Shown here: positions 56,978 to 64,000 of the stretch, in pieces
Position numbering within the stretch: the stretch's first letter is position 1
Layout: every line of letters begins with the position of its first letter
NCBI GenBank assembly: GCA_010093515.1
Contig: MU001681.1
Span: forward strand, 139,956-203,955
Reading direction: 5' to 3'
Source of the DNA: Lineolata rhizophorae
Taxonomy: Eukaryota > Ascomycota > Dothideomycetes > Lineolatales > Lineolataceae
Length of the DNA: 64,000 nt
Made by a program: the position numbers and the translations under genes
The notes under the pieces: generated by a model
Databases searched by the model: none
Seen by the model: only the letters and a program-made list of their open reading frames with translations
What the model was told of the DNA's origin: nothing

Positions 56978-59051
56978 CTACTGCCGGGCCTTGATGATAT
57001 CGGCGGCCTAGGAGAAGCTATGTCAATGATACTGATTTCGACGAAATCGCACAATTGATCGCAAGGGTTAGCGGGGAGTTGACTCACCTTCTCCGCAATG
57101 GCGTACACGGTCATGGAAGTGGTGGCTCCAACCGTCGTGGGCATGATGCCGGCATCAATGACGCTCAGGTTCTCGACGCCGTAGACGAACAGGTCCTCGC
57201 TGACGACGCCGCCCCACTCGCGCGGCATCTTGGCCGTGGTGCCGATGGGGTGGAAGACGGACGGGTTGATCTGGCCGCGGACCCAGTCGGCGAGCTGGGA
57301 GTCGCTCTGGGCCTGGGAGCCCGGCATGAGCTCCTGGGCATTGTACTGGGCCAGCTCGCCCGTCGTCATGAAGCGGCGCATGAACTTGACGAGCTCGACC
57401 ATGACGTCGATGTCGACGGGGTTGGAGCCGGCGCGGTAGTCGACGATGGGCTCCGCCTCCGGGTTCGACGGGTTGATGTAGATGGTGCCGCGCGAAGAGG
57501 GATGCAGGTTCTGCACCGAGCCGCCCGGCTGGCCCGTCACCATCTGCTCGAGGAAGGTCACGTCCTTGGAGCGCATCGCGCGCGACAAGGCCGCCTGCTG
57601 CTGCGCGTACCCCTCGACCACGGCCGAGTCGATGCCGGACGGTAGGTATTGGGCCGGATCCTGGGTTTCAAAGGCGGAGGCGATTTCCTCGAACCTATCG
57701 GGCGTGATGACCGGAAGGCCAAGGAATGCGCCGAGCATAGGATGGCCGGCGCCGGCGCCACCAACTCCGCCACCACTGCCCGGAACGTTGGGCATCTGAG
57801 GCTGGTTCCCCCCTGTGATTTGCGCGTTAGCCTTGAGATTGAACTGGTAACATGAAATCAATAACAACTTACATTGGTAGTAGATGCTCGGGATGTAGCT
57901 GTGGTCCTGGAAGTTGGCGCCGACGCCGGGAAGGTCGACCTTGACCTCGATACCAGCCTGGCTCAGGAGACTGGACGGGCCGATACCGCTGAGTTGAAGA
58001 ACCTGAGGAGTGTGGACGGAGCCGGCCGCAAGGATGACTTCCTTCCTAGCGCTGACGGTCTGGGAGCCAAACTGGACGCCGGTCGCGACGTCGCCGTCGA
58101 AGAGGATCTTATTGACCTTGGAGTTTGTGATGAGTTGGTAGTTGGAGCGGTTGATACCATCCCAATGGCCGGTCTTAGCATATGATCGGATGTAGCTCTG
58201 AGGCTCCATCGACGCGGTGTACCAGTACAGGCCGTTTTCACCACTACCGCTGTCGACTGGGACGTCAACCCCAGGGAAAACCTTGTAGGCATCGTAGAAG
58301 AACTCTTTGTTTCCTAGTTAGTCATCCGGTCGCAGACGACAGAGAACGTAAACTTACTCAGCTCCGGTTGCGCCTGGGGCGAGAACACGGCATAGATGTT
58401 AGACTCTTGACCCCAGTATTCAAGGTCATAGGTAATGTTGTAGGCCTGAGCTAGTTGTTGGTCCGGCTCGATGAGGTGGATGCCCTAGAATCTTCGTCAG
58501 TACCTACAATCCAAGGGCAGAAGCAGCAAGCTAGGCAGACCTTAATGAAGTATGGCAGGAGGCCCTCCCAATTCCAGGTAGAGCCCTCGCCGCCCAGCTC
58601 TGCCCAGATGTCGTACTCCTCCTTGGTTCCACGGAGGAACACCTGACCGTTGACAGCAGAGCTGCCCCCAACACAGTTTCCGATCCCGACCTGGAACGTC
58701 CTACCGTTGAGTTCCTGCTGAGGCTCCGAATTGATGTCGTACATCAAGTTGGATGACATGGCAGCCGGATTCTCGCCCGGCTCGCCGCCATTCTCGATCA
58801 CCAGGACAGTGTCTACGCAAATCGTTAGCTCTGAGTTGTGGGTGGCCGACATGGGATCACGACTTACAGTCGCTGTCTTCCGTAAGACGGTCGCCGACAG
58901 TCAAACCAGCAGTACCACCTCCGACGATGACATAGTCGTACTCGTCCGCCACCGACTGCCTGTCCACGAGGGTCGTGTAGTGGACCGAGTGCGGGTAAGC
59001 CGAGATTAGGGCCACGTTCAAGGCCAACAGCAGAGATGCTAGGCGAGCCAT
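56978..59051 (-). CDS. Secreted GMC oxidoreductase (FAD-dependent, AA3-like)
   Basis: Six exons: 58868-59051, 58541-58812, 58358-58484, 57873-58313, 57088-57812 and 56978-57007; phases agree, 592 aa. Signal peptide MARLASLLLALNVALISA (cleavage near 18-20). FAD-binding motif VIVGGGTAGLTVGDRL at about 41-56, then GGSSAVNG at about 110-117 and LRGTKEEYDIW. The sugar/alcohol-oxidase C terminus follows: FHPIGTTAKMPREWGGVV with catalytic His at about 529, then YAIAEK joined through an 80-bp intron to a 30-nt last exon encoding AADIIKARQ. A 60-bp intron is inferred at 57872-57813; the frame reads through it, but splicing restores a compact YYQWGNQPQ junction. Such enzymes oxidise alcohols or sugars outside the cell. 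The second active-site His/Asn appears to be Thr (about 572, VGATTSM). Confident on family; substrate open. Confidence 0.9.
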
Positions 59052-61107
59052 GGTGCCGAAAAGCTCCGCACAACGAGGCTGACAAACAAGGCCGGGGGAA
59101 AGAGCAAGCCTTCAGAAACTAGACGGATTGCCTCCCACCGCAAGGAAAACAGTCACCCTGGCAATCGGCGTCGCGGCATCTGGGAGGCGGCTCTTATATG
59201 AACTGGGGCGCGGAGCGCCATCCGCAGTCGCGAAGAAGCCATGTTCAGAAACTCACTCATTAGTCGAGCAAAAAGTGTTTAATGAAATAGTTGCGGAGGA
59301 ATTGATTGTTCATATCTGATGGAGCGGAGGCGTAGACGACGAGGCCCAACGCGAGGTTTGACGCGGATCCTGGTCGGCAGATGGCGACCGACGTTCGAGG
59401 CACGCGGGTCGTCCGTGCTTTGCGGGGAACCTTGTTTAGGAGTGGACGGAGTCGGGAAATATGGGGTTACGAGATTTGTGGAAAATGGGTAAAATGGTGG
59501 CCTGCGATTTAAGGTGATATTGTGCCAAGCGCGCGCGACGGGCCGGGGCTGGTCTCGCAGTGGGTGCAAAGTGCAGATTTGAGGACATGGGAGGCGCCCG
59601 GGTAGCGTTGTATCTCGATATACCCGCAAGCCGCTAGCAAGGGCCGTTTGTGGGGCGCCAAGTAAGCTTAAGTGCAAGACGCCGACCGTTATTTGGGATT
59701 CCTACATTAATTCCGTTATAGTCCGGAGCATGGAAACCCTGTTCGAAACTACATGATCCACCCAATGACGGTACACCCTTCACTAAAAAGGCCTCACAAC
59801 TCGTGACCCTCCTTGCCAGGGCCCCACAGTCATATCTGTATACGAGTAGTGTACGAAGGTTGGTACATTCAGGTATGTCACGATGTACACCTAGGTACGC
59901 ATGAGGGTCAGACAGTAAGTATTTGGTGCAAAGTGAAAAAATGACTGTATTTGAATTATGTCAGAGAGATGCCTTTTGCGTATACTTCTTGTACCTTGAA
60001 TCTTAATTTGACGCGATGGGCCATTTCTGGATAATCTCAATAATGCGGGGTGCAGATGCTTGACATTTGTCTTCTAGTTTCTCGGGAGATGATCCTAGAA
60101 GCCTGCACGAGCGACGGATCCCCCGCCACATTTAGCGAGGGTATGATCATTAAAAACCATATAGACCGTAGATTCGCCGCGGTGGAGTGACGGTAGTTGC
60201 AGAGTTCGGAACGCTTTTCAAAGATCATTCGTTGTCTACCTACCTAGCTACCAGATCCGATTTTGCCCTAATCTGCATTACATCGTTCAGGACTGGGAAT
60301 CGTACCCTGTCAATCTTGCCATGCTAGAAGTCACTTTTCCGGGGATCTGTATCCTTCCACTGGGCTCGGTGGGCTTCACTATATCTGCGACTCCTTGGTT
60401 ACGTAAATGACTCAATATTCAAGATAACGAACGAGCAGAAGTACCGTATGTAAAGGAATAAACTTTTAGAAGGAAATTGTACACCCAATCGGATTACATT
60501 CTCCTAATAGCCAGAGTAAAAGGCTTCTCGAACAGCCTCCGCAAGATGGATTGCATTCCTACTCGCCCACGATCTCTGTTTATCTCCTCAATATATGCTG
60601 GGCTAGTACTCCAATGTTGGGACTTTCTTAATAGCGTCATGCTTACTTATGGCCTTCAAAAATCAGCAAACATTGCCTCTTTTATTCAAATCAAGTCTCC
60701 AAAGAATGAACGATAGGTAACAGCGTGAAAGATGGAAATTAACACTATGCCATATTTTGGTCCTAAAACAATGGTCCTTTTTATTTTTAGACTTTTTACC
60801 GAAATTCCAAAGTTTATAGAAACGCAAAAACCCGAGCCCCGTGAAAAAGGAAACCGTCTCATATAGAAGCAAAGCAATGTTGGGAAAAGAGCACTCCATT
60901 TCCCCTGCTTGAAGCTGCCATCACTTGAGTGGCTATGCCCCCGAGTTGCATCTCCACAGTTCAGGTATCCTCAACTCTGATCTGGCCTATCATCCCGGCG
61001 CGGGGTTTACGCCAATCCGAATGTCACCTGACCGCTACCAGGAGCCAACACCAGCTCTGGATACCCTTCCGAATGCGACCAAGACTAGCATCGTCTTCCC
61101 AGTCCGA
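59052..61107. other. 2 kb spacer, AT-rich, no gene seen
   Basis: It contains the GMC promoter (TATA-like at 59193-59198, minus orientation) and then AT-rich DNA with stops in all frames. Short tracts resembling the CCTAGGTA/TACCTAGCTA motif occur near 59888 and 60236. No element identified. Confidence 0.5.
59193..59198 (-). promoter_or_regulatory. TATA-like box of the GMC oxidoreductase gene
   Basis: On the minus strand the sequence reads CATATAAGAG about 142 bp upstream of the ATG at 59051. Position and sequence fit a core promoter; not proven. Confidence 0.45.
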
Positions 61108-61704
61108 TCACGTGGAGGATTTCTTCGCCTTCTTACCCCTCGAACGCGCACATAACATCCAACAGAGGACGGAAGCAAGCAGGGGCAGAGCGATCCCGAC
61201 CACGATGAGCGCTATCTCCTCGGTTGGATACGACTTCAACATCGCCATTTTGGCCGCATATTCAAATTCAGGGCGTAGTCGTTCTTCGTGCGTCCGATTC
61301 GCAACAAAATTATTGGCGTAGAGTGGCAACCACCATAGCTCGCCTCTTGGGACCCCGGCGCCCGTGACGTTGCCCAGCGAGCGCCATCCGCACCGTTTAT
61401 TCAGCGACCAATGAGTATTGACGTTGAATCCGAGCTCGTCGAGCGTGTCGCGCAAGTGCGTCTTGTGCGCAACGAGCCATGGTGTAGTGATGGCAAAGGT
61501 CTGCATACTGCCGTTGAAATGTTCGATTTCTATCCTTTGCCGATCAAGCGGTATGTGAGCCGTAAAGTAGATGATGCGTTTCGTGCCTGGCGACGAAGTA
61601 TTGAGGCATGTCATGCGTGGCTCGGGGGATAGCTCTACCCCCCCGAGCAAGGGGCTTGCCAAAGAAAGTGACACAAAGAGACAGAGGAAGTTTGAAACTC
61701 TCAT
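61108..61704 (-). CDS. Small type I membrane glycoprotein, function unknown
   Basis: Single exon, 198 aa from the ATG at 61704 (MRVSNFLCLFVSLSLASPLL, a clear signal peptide). The frame continues 25 codons upstream, but starting there would bury the signal peptide. The outer domain (about 25-155) has four N-glycosylation sequons (NTS, NGS, NVT, NRT) and a few Cys. One hydrophobic span (IALIVVGIALPLLASVLCWML, about 162-182) is followed by a basic cytosolic tail (RSRGKKAKKSST), which fixes the orientation. I recognise no domain; segments such as FTAHIPLDRQRIEIEHF are well formed and not low complexity, so the gene is likely real. Neighbours give no functional hint. Confidence 0.7.
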   Translation of the reverse strand: MRVSNFLCLFVSLSLASPLLGGVELSPEPRMTCLNTSSPGTKRIIYFTAHIPLDRQRIEIEHFNGSMQTFAITTPWLVAHKTHLRDTLDELGFNVNTHWSLNKRCGWRSLGNVTGAGVPRGELWWLPLYANNFVANRTHEERLRPEFEYAAKMAMLKSYPTEEIALIVVGIALPLLASVLCWMLCARSRGKKAKKSST

Positions 61705-62707
61705 CGTGGGAGCGGACTGCTTGATGCCTTTTTTGAGCAAGGATAAGGAAATTTCAGGTGTTGCTAATGCAGCGAGCAAGAGTTAGGTTGTCTTTAGTTG
61801 CTTCGTTGAGAAGAAAGAAGATCTGCGAAGAGGGGAGAAAACGACATATTTATTGGCACTGTGTCCAGAATGACTCATTCGAAAACCATGGTCGGCCGAC
61901 TCCATTTTGATGATAACAGCGAAAATTTGAACGTACGACAGAGGAAACGTGGTAAAGTTCATGACGGAGGTTGGTAGACGACGCTGGAACTATGGTAACG
62001 CCAGGGTTGTACCAGCGGTTCACGGCCACGATGCCGGCGAATCACGGAAAAGTCAGAGCAGGTGATCTCGAGAAAGGGAAAAGAAAATTTAGAAGAAAAG
62101 GGACTCGGAGAAAGGAAAAAGGTGAGCATCATGAGTCAGAATTGGAAAAAGCAAGAGTTTGACCAACTCCTAGGCAGAAATAAGAACTTCCCAGGTCAAC
62201 ACCGATACTGGACCCGTCTAGCAGTTGGCGTCCTAACCAAACTTGTCTATGCAACTCTACGCCGACGATACGAACAAATCTCATTAAATAACTACAGAAT
62301 GAGTGATTCGTCATAATATAATTCATTTAAAATACCCAACTTCAGTACTTCACGCGACCTCATATCGCGTGCTCCTATTTAAAGTACACGAGATATTCTG
62401 TGCACATGCTTTCTCAACTAATACAGTGCCAAGTCATTAGTCTCTTGACACTCACCAAATTCCCTACCAAAATCTAAACAATCGGACGGCAACTGTGCAT
62501 CAGGAAATGGAGGCACCCTAATTGGGTAACCTGCCCCGGCCCCGTGACTGCTGCGCTAAACCGTCTCGGGGAATCGGACCTCGACGTCGAGCATAAATAC
62601 TGGCCAGCGCCCCCGAATTCTTTTCCTCCCTACTGCTCTCCTTTGCCGTACCTCTCTAGCACCCTCATCTCCCGGTGCCCTCTTTCTCCCCGACGGCATC
62701 CAGCTTC
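61705..62707. other. 1 kb spacer
   Basis: AT-rich DNA without a coding signal. At its end a TATA-like CATAAATA (about 62591-62598) and a CT-rich leader precede an ATG at 62708. Confidence 0.45.
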
Positions 62708-62896
62708 ATGGGACCTCCCTCCCCACCCACTTGCTCCGTATCTGCGCGTGAAACCCCCTCTTGGTCGGCCGCGCCGTCGCCGACGCCGATTGATTCGTCT
62801 CAGCTCCCTCCGTTTCGCGAACGGGGTCCGCTTCCGTATCCAGATCGAAATGGGTGGGAGTTTCCAAACCTGAAAGATGCGGGCTTTCCTGGCTAA
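62708..62896 (+). CDS. Weak candidate: first exon(s) of an unidentified gene
   Basis: An ATG at 62708 follows a TATA-like site and a long pyrimidine-rich leader, a common fungal promoter layout. The frame codes for a Pro/Ser-rich 62-residue peptide (MGPPSPPTCSVSARETPSWS...). A plausible intron end with branch point (GCTAAC, then CTCCAG at about 62908) lies just beyond the stop, so splicing could extend it. I recognise no domain and could not fix the model. The opposite strand is also open over most of this stretch (62706-63254), so the direction is uncertain. Confidence 0.2.
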   Translation: MGPPSPPTCSVSARETPSWSAAPSPTPIDSSQLPPFRERGPLPYPDRNGWEFPNLKDAGFPG

Positions 62897-64000
62897 CCTC
62901 ATCTCCAGCATGGACCGGTGGAACGATGCCTCGGGGGGCCGACTCAGACTCGTCTTCGTCGTGCCTGTTCTCGAAAGGCTCAGTCGGATGGGCCTTCTGC
63001 CCCGATCCATCGCTGTCACGGCGGCAAGGTCTGCGATCTCCCCCTCTGACCGGTGATCTCTGGCAACCAGTGTCATCCTTGCTGGCTGATTGAGTGACGT
63101 GGCACGTTGCCAATCTCTCTCCCCGGCCCCAATTCAGGGGTCTGCCGCTCTGGCCAGCGGTGCAGTGTCTGGTTGCAGCGCTCCTCGTATGACTTGGGGG
63201 AGTGTCTCGGTCCTGTGATGCCGAACCAAGGATCCTAGGAACTTTACGAAGCAATCTCCGTGTGTCCGAGCCAATCAGTGAGATACGACATGGCCTGAGG
63301 AGCTGCCTTCGAGTATGCCTGGGCGCAGAGTTTGGCGCTAGCTGTGCCGGCGACCGCAGAATCGTACGAGGGTCGACAGCCTGGACAGCTTCGAATGGAC
63401 CTTTGCTCGACGGCGACGGTGACCGACGCCTTCCGCTTGCCCGCTTTGGCTACTGTCAGTCTTGTTCTTGATCTCGGCTGCGCCTCCTATCGCCCCTGCC
63501 GTGAAACTGCCACCGGCGTTGGAGCTACGGCATCTCAGCTGGGAGGGTAATGCTCGTACGGAGCCCGGAGTCGATACGACTCGGCCAAGATGGATCACTG
63601 CGTCCCCCTCCCAGGCCGACCTATCTTAGTTTGAGGGTTTTAGATGTCGGGATCTCTCCTATGGCAGCACATGGTCGCCTCCTTCCGAAGCCGCGAGCCG
63701 CCCTTGGACGTGTCCGCAACAGGATGCCCGGATTCGAGACGGATTCGTCCCGTCGCCCCACGCCAACACGCCATTGAAATGCCGCAGTGTGATCATCTCT
63801 GCCATGATAAGCATTCCGGAGGGGGCCGAAGTAGCAGCCTGCAGGCACATTCCCGGTCACGCATCCCCTCAGCTAGCGACCTGCAATCTCGCCTGCGCCG
63901 CACACCAGCAGGACGGCGGACGACGAACGGCGTGGCCCACGGGATACTCGATGCGGTAGCGACATTGATGCCGAGCCTACAGGGGAGGCAGCCGTGTGCA
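62897..64000. other. Right end, unassigned
   Basis: Moderately GC-rich, with short open frames on both strands, including a polar, acidic minus-strand frame (62706-63254, no ATG start). It could belong to a spliced gene that continues beyond the window; I cannot support one. Confidence 0.35.

Noticed and set aside
60290-60310. Possible tRNA T-arm (GGGTACGATTCCC on the minus strand)
   Set aside because: The stem pairs only 3 bp and no acceptor, D or anticodon arms could be found around it.

Overview
The window is nuclear DNA of a filamentous ascomycete (Pezizomycotina, probably a GC-rich Sordariomycete). The support is: many short introns (about 50-260 bp) with GTAAGT/GTGAGT-type donors; GC-rich codon use with long meaningless open frames on both strands; and fungal families (a Pth11/rhodopsin-type receptor, a Ycf1-like ABCC pump, a secreted GMC oxidoreductase, a microsomal P450). 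I see no tRNA, rRNA, CRISPR or intact transposon. All exon boundaries were read by eye from splice signals and phase; most multi-exon models close in frame.

Left part (1-29 kb), all genes on the minus strand: a PH-domain protein running off the left edge; a lysophospholipid acyltransferase whose stop codon lies 9 nt from a 66-base C/G run; a protein with a YDR124W-like helical-bundle domain; an 11 kb stretch without a recognisable gene (about 11.8-23.0 kb) that holds an 80-base G run and a 43-bp minisatellite; then a ten-exon Ycf1-like ABC transporter.

Middle part (29-50.5 kb): an AT-richer gene-free stretch; an EthD-like dimeric-barrel protein; a Cys-rich protein with a hydrophobic C-terminal tail; a GFA/CENP-V-type zinc protein; mitochondrial ornithine acetyltransferase (ARG7/ArgJ) with a perfect TGAGTCA general-amino-acid-control site 82 bp before its ATG; an orphan membrane protein; a Pth11-like receptor with a long charged tail; and, divergent from it, an APC-family amino acid/choline/GABA-type permease with an 11-nt micro-exon.

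Right part (50.5-64 kb): AT-rich spacers separate a cytochrome P450, a secreted GMC oxidoreductase (its mRNA would carry a 10-bp 3'UTR hairpin) and a small type I membrane protein, all on the minus strand. The last 1.3 kb has only a weak gene candidate. Most of the genes look like independent housekeeping, transport and oxidative-metabolism functions. The P450/GMC pair is the only hint of a shared pathway, and nothing seen proves it. I found no clearly novel multi-gene system.
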